Origin: Aeromicrobium sp.
Lineage (GTDB): Bacteria; Actinomycetota; Actinomycetes; Propionibacteriales; Nocardioidaceae
Direction of reading: 5' to 3'
Length of the DNA stretch: 61,717 nucleotides
Assembly: GCA_025964895.1 (NCBI GenBank)
Contig: JAOPXY010000214.1
Span: 1-61,717 of the forward strand
In this document: positions 39,989 to 48,921 of the stretch, one piece after another
Layout: the number at the start of each line of letters is the position of its first letter
How positions within the stretch are numbered: the stretch's first letter is position 1
Notes under the pieces: generated by a model
The model's database searches: none
What the model was told of the DNA's origin: nothing
The model's input: only the letters and a program-made list of their open reading frames with translations
Position numbers and translations under genes: made by a program

Positions 39989-42820
39989 GTGACCCACGCC
40001 TTCGCACGTCGCCACATCGGTCCCACCGCCTCCGACCAGGACGCGATGGTGCGCCGCGTCGGGTACGAGTCTCTCGACGCCCTCATGCAGGCAGCGGTGC
40101 CCGAGGGCATCCGCAGCACGTCGGCGCTGAACCTGCCGCCGGCCCGCAGCGAGACCGAGGCTCTGTCGGTGCTGCGGGGCCTCGCCGACCGCAACAACCC
40201 CGGCACCGCGATGATCGGGCTCGGCTATCACCCGACCGTGACGCCGGCGGTGATCCGCCGCAACGTGCTGGAGGACCCGTCCTGGTACACGGCCTACACG
40301 CCGTACCAGCCGGAGATCTCGCAGGGACGCCTCGAGGCGCTGCTCAACTTCCAGACCATGATCTCGGACCTGGCCGGCCTGCCGACCGCGAACTCGTCGC
40401 TGCTCGACGAGGGCACCGCGGTCGCGGAGGCCATGACGCTGATCCGCCGCGCCACGAAGGGCAAGGACGCGCTGCCGATCGTCATCGACGCCGGACTGCT
40501 GCCGCAGACCCTCGCGGTGACGCACACCCGCGCCGAGGCGCTCGGCATCGAGCTGCTCGAGGCCGATCTCGCCGGCGGCGTACCCGACGTCGAGGCGGCG
40601 GGCGTCATCGTCGCCTACCCGCGCGCGGACGGCGGGATCATCGACCCGCGACCCGCTATCGAGGCGGCCCACGCATCCGGTGGCCTGGCCGTCGTCGTCG
40701 CCGACCCGCTCGCGCTCGTCCTGCTGGCCTCGCCCGGCTCGCTCGGTGCCGACGTCGTCGTGGGCTCGAGCCAGCGATTCGGCGTCCCGATGTTCTACGG
40801 CGGCCCCCACGCGGGCTTCATGGCCGTGCGGGCGGGACTCGAGCGGCACCTGCCCGGCCGGCTCGTCGGCGTCTCGGTCGACAGCGCCGGGCGCCCCGCG
40901 TACCGGCTCGCCCTGCAGACGCGCGAGCAGCACATCCGTCGCGAGAAGGCGACGTCGAACATCTGCACCGCGCAGGTGCTGCTGGCCGTCGCCGCGTCGA
41001 TGTACGCGGTCTACCACGGTCCCGACGGACTCCGCGAGATCGCAACGGACGTCAACGACAGCGCACGCCGGCTCGCCTCTGCCCTGACCGCCGGGGGAGT
41101 GGAGCTGGTGTCGCAGTCGTTCTTCGACACCGTCGTCGCGCGCGTCCCGGGCCGGGCCGACGACATCGTCGCCGCCGCGCGCGACCGCGGCGTGCACCTG
41201 CGGCGGGTCGACGCCGACCACGTCGGCGTGTCGACCAACGAGTCGACGACCGAGGGTCACCTGCGGCTGGTGTGGGCCGCGTTCGGCGTCGAGGGCGGCG
41301 ACTGGTCGACGGCCGGTGCCTCGCTGCCGGACGATCTCCTGCGCGGAGCGGACGACGAGATCCTGACGCACCCGGTGTTCCACGAGCACCACAGCGAGAC
41401 GCAGATGCTGCGCTACCTCAAGAAGCTCAGCGACCGCGACTATGCGCTCGACCGGGGCATGATCCCGCTCGGCTCGTGCACCATGAAGCTCAACGCGACC
41501 GCCGAGATGGAGCCCATCAGCTGGCCGGGCTTCGCCGAGCTGCACCCGTTCGTCCCCGCCGAGGACGCCGCGGGCATGATCGAGCTCGTCGAGACGCTCG
41601 AGGCCTGGCTCGCCGAGGTCACCGGGTACGCGGGTGTCTCGATCCAGCCGAACGCCGGCTCGCAGGGCGAGTTCGCCGGTCTGCTGGCCATCCGCGCCTA
41701 CCACCGCAGCCGGGGCGACGAGCACCGCACGGTCTGCCTGATCCCGAGCTCCGCGCACGGCACGAACGCCGCGTCCGCCGTCATGGCCGGCATGCGGGTC
41801 GTGCTGGTCAAGTCCACCGGCGAAGGGGAGGTCGACCTCGACGACCTGAGGGCGCAGTGCGAGGCGCACGCCGACGACCTCGCGGCGGTCATGGTGACGT
41901 ACCCGTCGACGCACGGCGTCTACGAGCACGGCATCACCGAGCTGTGCGACATCGTGCACGCCCACGGTGGTCAGGTGTACGTCGACGGCGCCAACCTCAA
42001 CGCCCTGCTCGGTCACGCGCAGCCCGGCGTGTTCGGCGGCGACGTCTCGCACCTCAACCTGCACAAGACGTTCTGCATCCCGCACGGCGGCGGCGGCCCC
42101 GGAGTGGGTCCCGTCGCGGTCGCGGAGCACCTCCTGCCGTTCCTGCCCACGCACCCGCTGCACCCCGTGGAGAGCAAGCGCGAGGGCGTCGGGGCCATCA
42201 GCGCGGCGCCGTACGGCTCGGCCGGCATCCTGCCGATCCCGTACGCGTACGTCGCCATGATGGGCGCCGAGGGCCTCACGGACGCGACGTCCGTGGCCGT
42301 CCTGTCGGCCAACTACATCGCCCGGCGCCTCGAGGGCGCCTTCCCGGTGCTGTACACGGGCGACAACGACCTCGTGGCCCACGAGTGCATCCTCGACCTG
42401 CGACCGCTCACGAAGGCGGCCGGCCTGAGCATCGACGACGTCGCGAAGCGCCTGATCGACTACGGCTTCCACGCGCCGACGATGAGCTTCCCGGTGCCGG
42501 GCACGCTGATGGTCGAGCCGACCGAGTCCGAGGACCTCGCCGAGCTCGACCGCTTCTGCGACGCGATGCTGGCCATCCGGTCCGAGATCGACCAGGTCGT
42601 CGCGGGGCAGTGGCCCGAGGGCGACAACCCGCTCGTCCACGCCCCGCACACCATGCGGACGCTGCTGGACTGGCAGCACGCGTACGACATCGGCACCGGA
42701 GCCTTCCCGGCCGGCTCGGTCGACGACAAGTACTGGCCGCCGGTCGGCCGCATCAACCAGGCCTACGGCGACCGCAACCTCACCTGCTCCTGCCCCCCGA
42801 TCGAGGCCTTCGCCGAGTAA
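39989..42820 (+). CDS. gcvP: Glycine dehydrogenase (decarboxylating), P protein
   Basis: PLP enzyme that decarboxylates glycine and passes the aminomethyl group to GcvH. A single-chain form of 943 residues; the PLP lysine is Lys693 in [16 protein letters not shown]. The N-terminal half contains the catalytically inactive homologous domain. The start is the GTG at 39989, downstream of the riboswitch, following [11 protein letters not shown], a typical opening. A 102-bp palindromic repeat begins at its stop codon. Confidence 0.97.
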   Translation: MTHAFARRHIGPTASDQDAMVRRVGYESLDALMQAAVPEGIRSTSALNLPPARSETEALSVLRGLADRNNPGTAMIGLGYHPTVTPAVIRRNVLEDPSWYTAYTPYQPEISQGRLEALLNFQTMISDLAGLPTANSSLLDEGTAVAEAMTLIRRATKGKDALPIVIDAGLLPQTLAVTHTRAEALGIELLEADLAGGVPDVEAAGVIVAYPRADGGIIDPRPAIEAAHASGGLAVVVADPLALVLLASPGSLGADVVVGSSQRFGVPMFYGGPHAGFMAVRAGLERHLPGRLVGVSVDSAGRPAYRLALQTREQHIRREKATSNICTAQVLLAVAASMYAVYHGPDGLREIATDVNDSARRLASALTAGGVELVSQSFFDTVVARVPGRADDIVAAARDRGVHLRRVDADHVGVSTNESTTEGHLRLVWAAFGVEGGDWSTAGASLPDDLLRGADDEILTHPVFHEHHSETQMLRYLKKLSDRDYALDRGMIPLGSCTMKLNATAEMEPISWPGFAELHPFVPAEDAAGMIELVETLEAWLAEVTGYAGVSIQPNAGSQGEFAGLLAIRAYHRSRGDEHRTVCLIPSSAHGTNAASAVMAGMRVVLVKSTGEGEVDLDDLRAQCEAHADDLAAVMVTYPSTHGVYEHGITELCDIVHAHGGQVYVDGANLNALLGHAQPGVFGGDVSHLNLHKTFCIPHGGGGPGVGPVAVAEHLLPFLPTHPLHPVESKREGVGAISAAPYGSAGILPIPYAYVAMMGAEGLTDATSVAVLSANYIARRLEGAFPVLYTGDNDLVAHECILDLRPLTKAAGLSIDDVAKRLIDYGFHAPTMSFPVPGTLMVEPTESEDLAELDRFCDAMLAIRSEIDQVVAGQWPEGDNPLVHAPHTMRTLLDWQHAYDIGTGAFPAGSVDDKYWPPVGRINQAYGDRNLTCSCPPIEAFAE

Positions 42821-42920
42821 CGCTGACGGGGTACTTGTCGCCCCTCGAGGGGGTACTTGTGCCCCCAATGGCCGGGCGATAACTCTCCCCTCGAGGGGCG
42901 ACAAGTACCCCGTCAGCGTT
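42819..42920. repeat. 102-bp palindromic intergenic repeat, copy 2
   Basis: Perfect 34-base inverted arms (42819-42852 and 42887-42920) starting AACGCTGACGGGGTACTTGT, separated by 34 bases. The left end overlaps the gcvP stop codon and the right end supplies the stop codon and last codons of the hydrolase on the other strand. The same length and boundary sequence occur at 6062-6163. The perfect arms suggest recent origin or active conservation of pairing. Confidence 0.88.
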
Positions 42921-43668
42921 GGGGGTGGAGCGCGTCCCACCAGGTGAGGATGCGGTCGACGACGACCGAGGGGGTCTTGACCCACTGGACGTGGTGGGTC
43001 GTGCCGCCCTCGGGGACGGCGTCGCGCGTGTAGACCCAGCGCGTCACGGCCTCGGGCTCGACCATCATCGCGGTGAAGACCTTGTTCGAGCCCGACACCG
43101 CGTAGGTGTCGCCCTGCAGCTGCACCACGAGCGTGGGGGTCGTGATGCGGTGCGGCACGTCGAACGGCGGCGTGCCGGTGCGGACGAACCGGGCCCACTC
43201 GCGCATCAGCGTCCGGGCGCCGGGGCTGCCGAAGAACGGTTTCGGCAGGTAGCCGAGCAGCCTGGTCACGACCGGCACGCTGACGCCCATGGCCAGGACG
43301 GGCAGGCCACCGTACGGGTACGACCGGAAGTGCGGCACGGACGCCCCGACGGTCACGAAGCCCTCCGCCGGCGGGTGGTGGATCTGGTGGCCGGCAGCGA
43401 GCTGGGCGCCGAGGCTGTGACCCAGCAGGACGACCGGACGGTCGGGGTCGTCGGCACGTGCCTTGGCGACGGCGTCGGCGATCGCCAGGATCTCGTCGCC
43501 GTAGCTCCAGTCCGCCGACCGTGAGGCGACCGGCTCGCCGCGCTCGAAGCCGCGGGTCGGGAGGGCACGTGCCTCCCACCCGCGGCTCTCGAGCTCGGCG
43601 ACGAGCGGACGGTAGAACCCGGACGGGACGGCCATCGCGGCGACGATCAGGACGAGGGGCGAACGCAT
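42913..43668 (-). CDS. Alpha/beta hydrolase
   Basis: Alpha/beta-hydrolase fold protein of 251 residues with the nucleophile elbow GHSLGAQLAAGH (Ser near residue 85) and a His in the late GGTTHHVQWVK segment as candidate catalytic His. The substrate is unknown. The final residues LHPQR and the stop are encoded by the neighbouring 102-bp repeat, so insertion of that element may have reset the C-terminus. A CATGAT box 6 bases before the ATG could make it leaderless. Confidence 0.8.
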   Translation of the reverse strand: MRSPLVLIVAAMAVPSGFYRPLVAELESRGWEARALPTRGFERGEPVASRSADWSYGDEILAIADAVAKARADDPDRPVVLLGHSLGAQLAAGHQIHHPPAEGFVTVGASVPHFRSYPYGGLPVLAMGVSVPVVTRLLGYLPKPFFGSPGARTLMREWARFVRTGTPPFDVPHRITTPTLVVQLQGDTYAVSGSNKVFTAMMVEPEAVTRWVYTRDAVPEGGTTHHVQWVKTPSVVVDRILTWWDALHPQR

Positions 43669-43717
43669 GGCGCCATCATGACACCGCCGCTGTCAGCGTC
43701 GGCCGCCGACGTCGGTG

Positions 43718-44419
43718 TCAGACCGTGATCGTCGCGATCGGGGGTGACGTGGGCTGGTCCGATCCGCCCTTCGGCTCGACCGTGACGGCGACGCGATCGG
43801 CTCCCGCGACGCCCTCCATGATCATCTGCCCGTCGGTCTCGAAGGTGCCCTGCGACGTCGGGCCGGAGCCGTCGATCATCCACACCTGGTAGACCTTCCC
43901 GTCCTCAGGGCGGGGGAGGTCCTTGGCGAAGATGACCGCGGAGTCCTCGGCGGCCGACATGTACATCTTGACGCTGCCGCCGACGTCGAACGTCTGCGCG
44001 ACGGACTGCACGTCGTCGGCACCGATGACCGCCGAGATCGCCAGGTTCTCCCGGCGCTCGTCCTGCGCGTGATCGCGCTCGACGAGGAATCCGCCGACGC
44101 CGACCGCGGCCACGAGGACCGCGGCGGCGACCGCGAGGCGGGGGAGGGCATGCCGCAGACCGCGGCGCTCGGACAGGGAGGTCACGATCGGACGTTGCTG
44201 CGGGGTCACGCTGACCTCGGCCAGCAGCCGGTCGCGGAGCCCGGACGGGGGCGTGTGGCTGGCGGCGTCGCCGAGACGGATCGCGGTGGCCATGAAGCCG
44301 CCGAGCTCGAGCTGGCAGTCGACGCACTGGTCGAGGTGTGCCTCGAACCGCTCGCGCTCGTCGGGCTCCAGGGCGTCCAGCGCGTAGGGCGCCATCAGGG
44401 AGTGCAGGTCGATCGTCAT
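43718..44419 (-). CDS. Anti-sigma factor, RskA-like
   Basis: Membrane anti-sigma factor of 233 residues. The N-terminal zinc-binding anti-sigma motif is HLDQCVDC (His28, Cys32, Cys35), a membrane helix spans about 94-113, and the C-terminal extracellular part matches the anti-sigma-K domain (LPRPEDGKVYQVWMIDG). It should hold the adjacent ECF sigma factor until an envelope or redox signal releases it. The ATG overlaps the sigma-factor stop. Confidence 0.9.
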   Translation of the reverse strand: MTIDLHSLMAPYALDALEPDERERFEAHLDQCVDCQLELGGFMATAIRLGDAASHTPPSGLRDRLLAEVSVTPQQRPIVTSLSERRGLRHALPRLAVAAAVLVAAVGVGGFLVERDHAQDERRENLAISAVIGADDVQSVAQTFDVGGSVKMYMSAAEDSAVIFAKDLPRPEDGKVYQVWMIDGSGPTSQGTFETDGQMIMEGVAGADRVAVTVEPKGGSDQPTSPPIATITV

Positions 44420-45012
44420 GCCGAGACTCCCATGCAGTCGCGGAGGCGGACGATCCCGTCGCGCATCCTCGTCTTGATCGTGGCGGTGTTCGCATCGAGG
44501 GCGGTGGCGACCTCGGCGTAGGTGTAGCCCTGGTAGTACGCCAGGGTGACCGCCTCGCGCTGCAGGTTGGTGAGCCCGTCGAGACAGCGCTTGACCTGCT
44601 CGTGCTCGAGCGTGATCGTCACGGTCTCCTCCACCTCGTCGAAATCGGGTCCGCTCGACCAGTCGTACCTGTTCTCGCGGTTCGTGGCGGCCTGGTCGTG
44701 ACGGACGGCGTCGACGGCTCGGCGGTGGGCGAGCGTGAGCAGCCAGCTCTTGGCGTTGCCGCGCGCGGGGTCGAACCGGGCGGCCGACTGCCAGACCTGG
44801 ATGTAGACCTCCTGCGCGACCTCTTCGGCCCGCGAGGGATCGCGGATGACTCGGCGGGCCAGGCCGAAGACCGCCGAGCCCGTCGCGTCGTAGAGATCGG
44901 CGAAGGCGTCCTCGTCACCACGCCCGACCCGCGTCAACAGATCGTTGAGGTCTGGAGCGGGGTCGTGCGAGGGATCGGCTGCGAGCCGGAGCCGAGCGGC
45001 GGATGCCTCCAT
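44416..45012 (-). CDS. ECF RNA polymerase sigma factor, SigK-like
   Basis: ECF sigma factor of 198 residues. Region 2 (about 35-105) contains EEVAQEVYIQVWQSA and region 4 (about 135-190) contains LTNLQREAVTLAYYQGYTYAEVA. Together with the RskA-type partner it resembles SigK. The ATG at 45012 follows AAGGGA at a good distance; a longer reading from 45048 would begin inside the predicted promoter and is rejected. Confidence 0.9.
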   Translation of the reverse strand: MEASAARLRLAADPSHDPAPDLNDLLTRVGRGDEDAFADLYDATGSAVFGLARRVIRDPSRAEEVAQEVYIQVWQSAARFDPARGNAKSWLLTLAHRRAVDAVRHDQAATNRENRYDWSSGPDFDEVEETVTITLEHEQVKRCLDGLTNLQREAVTLAYYQGYTYAEVATALDANTATIKTRMRDGIVRLRDCMGVSA

Positions 45013-45046
45013 GCGACTGTCCCTTCCAAGAAGTTTTCTACGAGTC

Positions 45047-45073
45047 ATTCGACGCCGCCTCCGGGAGGGATGG
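45047..45073 (-). promoter_or_regulatory. SigK-like promoter of the sigma/anti-sigma operon
   Basis: On the minus strand CCATCC (45073-45068) is followed 15 bases later by TCGAAT (45052-45047). This is close to the SigK promoter pattern reported in mycobacteria (CCATCC and CCGAAT elements), suggesting autoregulation. Transcription would begin near 45040, upstream of the ATG at 45012. Confidence 0.5.
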
Positions 45074-45225
45074 GTGCTGTCCGCCAGAATCTCCGGCGTT
45101 TCCCTCGATCAGTCTAGGCGCTCGTCGCCGCCCGTGCCGTAGCGGCGGATGCGTCCATGGAAGACTCTGCGCAGGACCACACGGCAACGTCACCTCGCAC
45201 GAGGGGCGTCGAACAAAGGCACTGC

Positions 45226-45591
45226 GTGACCGATCTCGTCGCCTACGGCATCGCGATCCTCTCCCTCGTCGTCGCGGCGTACGCCGCCTGGCACACGTAC
45301 CGCCGGCGCGATCTCGGCAATCCGCTGTTCTACGCCGTCGGTGTCGTCGAGATCGTCCTCGTCGGCCTACTGATCGGCGGGTCGATCGCGCTCGCTTCGA
45401 CGTCACGGGACGTCGACGGCGTCCTGTTCATCTCGTACCTGCTGACGATGGTCGTGATCCCACCGGCCGCGGTGCTGTGGGCGATCGCGGAGAAGTCGCG
45501 GTGGGGCACCGGCGTCGTCGTCGTGTCGATGCTGACGATCGCGGCGCTGTCGGTGCGCCTGCTGGGAATCTGGAAGGGCACGTATGTCTGA
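45226..45591 (+). CDS. Small membrane protein, unknown function
   Basis: A 121-residue protein with about four membrane helices (around 4-22, 33-52, 66-84 and 93-111). No family is recognised. AAAGG six bases before the GTG at 45226 favours this start over an ATG at 45157, whose extra residues are polar and unlike the rest. It overlaps the next membrane-protein gene by eight bases, so the two are likely partners. Confidence 0.65.
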   Translation: MTDLVAYGIAILSLVVAAYAAWHTYRRRDLGNPLFYAVGVVEIVLVGLLIGGSIALASTSRDVDGVLFISYLLTMVVIPPAAVLWAIAEKSRWGTGVVVVSMLTIAALSVRLLGIWKGTYV

Positions 45592-45982
45592 ACGCTCCGA
45601 CACCTCGCACGGCTTCGGCCGGGTCCTGGTCGCGGTCTACGCGGTGTTCGCGCTCGCGGCGTCCGCCCGCTCGATCTACCAGCTGATCGCGGAGGTCGAG
45701 TCCGACACCGTCGTCCCGTACGTGCTGTCGGCGTTCGCGGGCGTCGTCTACGTCGTGGCGACGTACGCCCTGGCCCGCAATCACCGGCGCCTGGCGCTCG
45801 TCACGATCGGCATCGAGCTCGTGGGCGTCCTGGCGGTCGGCGTGCTGTCGCTCGTCGACGGCGAGCTGTTCCCCGACCAGACGGTGTGGTCGGACTTCGG
45901 GCAGGGGTACGTCTTCATCCCGCTCGTGCTGCCGTTCGTCGGGCTGTGGTGGCTGCGCCGTTCGGCGTCCGTCGGCCTCTGA
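45584..45982 (+). CDS. Small membrane protein, unknown function
   Basis: A 132-residue protein with four predicted helices (about 13-35, 44-64, 70-90 and 105-124). No family is recognised. It starts inside the end of the preceding membrane-protein gene, indicating translational coupling. Nothing nearby indicates a function. Confidence 0.65.
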   Translation: MSERSDTSHGFGRVLVAVYAVFALAASARSIYQLIAEVESDTVVPYVLSAFAGVVYVVATYALARNHRRLALVTIGIELVGVLAVGVLSLVDGELFPDQTVWSDFGQGYVFIPLVLPFVGLWWLRRSASVGL

Positions 45983-46021
45983 CGAACGCGGCAGCCACTC
46001 GCGCGGGACCCGCATCTCGTG

Positions 46022-46027
46022 TAACGT
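46022..46027 (+). promoter_or_regulatory. Candidate -10 box of the rtcB leader transcript
   Basis: TAACGT about 45 bases upstream of the 37-codon leader frame; transcription would begin near 46034. Confidence 0.35.
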
Positions 46028-46071
46028 CCTGCGACGCACCGACCACCCACCGCGACGAGGAAGGCCCGACG

Positions 46072-46185
46072 ATGACGTATCTCGCATCGACCCGAGCCCA
46101 TGTCGTCGTGCTCGAGCTCTCGCTGCAGCGCAGCGAGAAGCGTCCTGCAGTCGATGCGCCCCACCCGGAATCCAGTCCTGGCTGA
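46072..46185 (+). CDS. 37-residue leader peptide / small protein upstream of rtcB
   Basis: A complete small frame starting MTYLASTRAHVVVLELSLQR with a strong GAGGAAGG site at 46057-46064, 7 bases before the ATG. A perfect 8-base hairpin (46118-46138) lies within it, and a strong intrinsic terminator begins 23 bases after its stop. It is not similar to a family I recognise. The layout fits either a tiny autonomous gene or a leader peptide governing attenuation of rtcB. The whole 45983-46312 gap is occupied by this unit, the terminator and two small hairpins. Confidence 0.5.
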   Translation: MTYLASTRAHVVVLELSLQRSEKRPAVDAPHPESSPG

Positions 46186-46208
46186 ACCAGCCAGCTGCTC
46201 TGGACACC

Positions 46209-46245
46209 GAGCCTCGACCGCACCCGCGGTCGGGGCTCATTTTTT
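46209..46245 (+). terminator. Strong intrinsic terminator between leader peptide and rtcB
   Basis: A 13-base stem (GAGCCTCGACCGC with GCGGTCGGGGCTC, one G-T pair), a 4-base loop, and then six T. This is a classical terminator, the only one with a T-run found in the window. It would stop transcription before rtcB unless bypassed. Confidence 0.88.
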
Positions 46246-46250
46246 GTATC

Positions 46251-46291
46251 GGCCCTTGTGGGGCCCTTGTGTGGGCGCATCCCGCGCCCAC
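46251..46291 (+). other. Hairpin-rich rtcB leader
   Basis: A tandem direct repeat GGCCCTTGTG (46251-46260 and 46262-46271) is followed by a perfect 8-base hairpin, GTGGGCGC with GCGCCCAC and loop ATCCC (46271-46291). It ends 21 bases before the rtcB ATG and could affect ribosome access or read-through. Confidence 0.4.
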
Positions 46292-46312
46292 CATTCACAG
46301 AGAGACAGAATC

Positions 46313-47485
46313 ATGGAGAAGCTCTCCCAGCGGCTGTTCAGCTGGGCATCCATCCTGGACGAGAACGCTCGCGCCCAGGCCCACACGGCAAGCACGATGC
46401 CGTTCATCCACCCGCACCTCGCGCTGATGCCCGATGCCCACCTCGGCAAGGGAGCGACCGTGGGATCGGTCATCCCGACGCACGGGGCGATCATCCCGGC
46501 CGCGGTCGGGGTCGACATCGGCTGCGGCATGATCGCGGTCAAGACGGAGTTCGCGGCGTCTGACCTGCCGGCGGACCGGCGCGCCCTGCGCGTCGCGATC
46601 GAGAAGGCGATCCCGCTGTCCGCGGGCGTCGCCAACCGGGCGATCACCCGCCGGCACACGCAGCAGCGGGTCGACGAGCTCAGCTCGGACGCGGTCGAGG
46701 CCGGATTCGATCCGGCCGATCGGGCGTCCCGCTGGGAGCTGCAGCTGGGCACACTCGGCTCGGGCAATCACTTCATCGAGGTGAGCCTCGACGAGGACGA
46801 CCAGGTGTGGCTGTTCCTGCACTCGGGATCTCGCGGCGTGGGCAACAAGATCGCGCAGCGGCACATCGCGATCGCGCAGAGGCTGTGCCGTCAGTGGTGG
46901 ATCGACCTGCCCGATCCGGATCTTGCCTACCTCGTCGAGGGCACCGAGGAGTTCGACGCGTACATCCGCGAGCTGCGCTGGGCGCAGAAGTACGCGCTGC
47001 TCAACCGGGCCGAGATGATGGACCGGGTCGTGACGTGCTTCGGCGACTGGCTGGGGGTGGCGGACGTGCGGCGGCTGGAGGAGATCAACTGCCACCACAA
47101 CTACACCGCGCGCGAGAAGCACTTCGGCAAGGAGGTGTGGCTGTCCCGCAAGGGAGCCATCGACGCCTCCGAGGGCACCCTGGGCCTGATCCCGGGATCG
47201 ATGGGCACGCGCTCGTACGTCGTGGTGGGCAAGGGCAATCCGCTCGCGCTCAACTCCTCCCCGCACGGGGCCGGACGTGAGTACAGCCGGTCCAAGGCCC
47301 GCAAGGCCTTCACCCAGGACGACCTCCGGGCCGCGATGGGTGACATCGAGTACCGCGACACGGCGGCCTTCATCGATGAGATCCCGGCGGCGTACAAGGA
47401 CATCGACGTCGTGATGGAGGATGCGGCGGACCTCGTCGAGGTGCGTCACACGCTGCGTCAGATCGTCAACGTCAAGGGCGACTGA
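46313..47485 (+). CDS. rtcB: RNA-splicing ligase RtcB family
   Basis: GTP- and Mn-dependent RNA ligase that joins 2',3'-cyclic phosphate (or 3'-phosphate) and 5'-OH ends. The metal site is recognisable in VGVDIGCGM (Asp68, Cys71) and GSGNHFIEV, and the guanylylated histidine is His318 in SSPHGAGREYS. At 390 residues it is a compact form. No archease or RtcA gene is nearby. The physiological RNA is unknown; tRNA or rRNA repair after toxin cleavage is a common proposal. It is preceded by a leader peptide and terminator. Confidence 0.93.
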   Translation: MEKLSQRLFSWASILDENARAQAHTASTMPFIHPHLALMPDAHLGKGATVGSVIPTHGAIIPAAVGVDIGCGMIAVKTEFAASDLPADRRALRVAIEKAIPLSAGVANRAITRRHTQQRVDELSSDAVEAGFDPADRASRWELQLGTLGSGNHFIEVSLDEDDQVWLFLHSGSRGVGNKIAQRHIAIAQRLCRQWWIDLPDPDLAYLVEGTEEFDAYIRELRWAQKYALLNRAEMMDRVVTCFGDWLGVADVRRLEEINCHHNYTAREKHFGKEVWLSRKGAIDASEGTLGLIPGSMGTRSYVVVGKGNPLALNSSPHGAGREYSRSKARKAFTQDDLRAAMGDIEYRDTAAFIDEIPAAYKDIDVVMEDAADLVEVRHTLRQIVNVKGD

Positions 47486-47486
47486 T

Positions 47487-47523
47487 CCGTGAGGAGGTCG
47501 GCGAGCCGCCGGCCTCCTCACGG
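47487..47523. terminator. Bidirectional terminator between rtcB and the lipoprotein gene
   Basis: CCGTGAGGAGG pairs with CCTCCTCACGG, with a further inner CGGC/GCCG stem and loop. It starts 2 bases after the rtcB stop and overlaps the stop of the opposite gene. Confidence 0.75.
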
Positions 47524-48369
47524 CAGCCCGCAACGCGTCCGGAAGTAGGCGAAGAACGCCGATCGCTGGGTCTTCGTCAGCGGCAGGAAGAACGAGGTGT
47601 CGGCCTCGAGACCGGGCGCGTCGACGCCGACCCCGAACAACGCCCCGACCTTGTCCTCGGCCAGAGCGTGCGGATCGCACCGGGCGGGGACGACCGACAT
47701 GACCAGCTCCGCCGGCGGGGCGTCCGGACCGAGGGGCACGTCGACGCCGACGGGGGAGTCGTCGTGCTGGCGGAACAGTGGGGTCGAGCCGAAGCCCGTG
47801 AAGCTGACGTCGCGGGCCGCGCCCGTCGGCGTCAGGGTGACCGGCAGCCGCAGCACCGAGTCGCGTCCTTTCCCGGTGACCTCAGGCGTGCCGACGGACA
47901 GGTCGGCGGCGCGCCTCAACGTGGTCTCGGCGCAGTCGCGATCGGCGAGCAGCGCCGCGCTGCCGTAGGCGTCGTCGGCGCTGCCCGTCGATCTCCGGGG
48001 CTTCTCGTCACCGATCCGGTAGGTCAGGGTGACCTCCGCGCCGACGTCGCTGCCGCAGCGTCCGCGAGGGAGGTCGAACTCCAGGTCGGTCTCGTACGAC
48101 GCGCCGATCGCCTCGCTGCCGGTCCAGCGGACGCCGTCGAAACGCGGCGACGTCAGCGTGAACGCCTCGACGGTGATCGTCCGGCGCGTGGTGTTCTCGA
48201 CCCGCAGGAACACCTCGCGGCCCTTGCGCTCGGCGCGCGACTGGTCCAGGTGCATCACGACCCCCGCGGGCAGCGGGGTCGTCTCGATCTGGTCGTCTGC
48301 GCACGCGGTGAGGGACGCCGCGACGAGAGCGAGCAGCAGCGCCAGGTAGAGCCGTCGAGATGGCGCCAT
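47518..48369 (-). CDS. Lipoprotein of unknown function
   Basis: Predicted lipoprotein of 283 residues with lipobox LTAC (Cys23). The rest looks like two beta-rich repeats (VFLRVENTTRRTITVEAFTL, and later VLRLPVTLTPTGAARDVSFTG); no domain family is recognised. The start is the ATG at 48369 opening the signal peptide MAPSRRLYLALLLALVA; CATACT 7 bases upstream may be its -10 box. A similar protein type is common in actinobacteria. Confidence 0.75.
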   Translation of the reverse strand: MAPSRRLYLALLLALVAASLTACADDQIETTPLPAGVVMHLDQSRAERKGREVFLRVENTTRRTITVEAFTLTSPRFDGVRWTGSEAIGASYETDLEFDLPRGRCGSDVGAEVTLTYRIGDEKPRRSTGSADDAYGSAALLADRDCAETTLRRAADLSVGTPEVTGKGRDSVLRLPVTLTPTGAARDVSFTGFGSTPLFRQHDDSPVGVDVPLGPDAPPAELVMSVVPARCDPHALAEDKVGALFGVGVDAPGLEADTSFFLPLTKTQRSAFFAYFRTRCGLP

Positions 48370-48410
48370 GGGGACGAGTATGGCGGAGGCAGACCGCGGT
48401 GTCCTTGACG

Positions 48411-48640
48411 GCGTGCAACGCGGATCTCGTCGAGCTCTACGCGACACCGAATCCGGGTCGTCGACCACAGCATGACGCGGCGCCTGTTCAACCAGCACCA
48501 ACGACTCATCCTCGCCATCTGCGACCAAGGCACCACATCAACTTCTGGTCCGAGAACGGACCCACGGACCTCGACAACGCTGCCCTGCTGTGCCACTTCC
48601 ACCACTTCCTCGTCCACGAAGGCGAATGGCGAAGTGATCA
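48411..48640 (+). pseudogene. Remnant of a 13E12/DUF222-type HNH endonuclease
   Basis: Fragments of one conserved C-terminal region are readable only by switching frames: CNADLVEL, then DTESGSST, then MTRRLFNQHQRLILAICDQG, then HHINFWSENGPTDLDNAALL CHFHHFLVHEGEW (split here). The segment that normally carries the cysteines and first histidines of the HNH domain is deleted. The N-terminal DUF222 domain is missing entirely. This is a decayed copy of a repeat family widespread in actinobacteria. The remaining bases to 48921 show no gene, only a spaced inverted pair GGGTTGCT/AGCAACCC. Confidence 0.75.
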
Positions 48641-48921
48641 TGGCCGACGACCGCACCCCCGACGCCGCGCTGGCTTCACCCGACAACAACCCCGCGCCGC
48701 CTGAGCCGGATCGGGAACGCGCACACGGTTCGACCCAGGTGACCAGCGAGGCGAGGCCCGACGATTCGGGTCCGGGGTTGCTCCAGCGACCATTTCCCCT
48801 CGTCCTCCGTCAGCACGCCGATGGATGATGAGGGGTTGAGGTAGCGCCAGCAACCCTTACCGCTCATCCTCGCGACTCACCGGTTGGTACCTGGCCGTGG
48901 GATGCCCGCGACGACTACCTG

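Noticed and set aside
39968..43579. A 1203-codon open frame on the minus strand opposite gcvP
   Set aside because: It is a GC-bias shadow of gcvP. It has no domain, is Arg/Asp-rich, and crosses the riboswitch-proximal start and the palindromic repeat.
45013..45048. Longer sigma-factor start at 45048
   Set aside because: It would begin upstream of or at the predicted transcription start and lacks a binding site, unlike the ATG at 45012.
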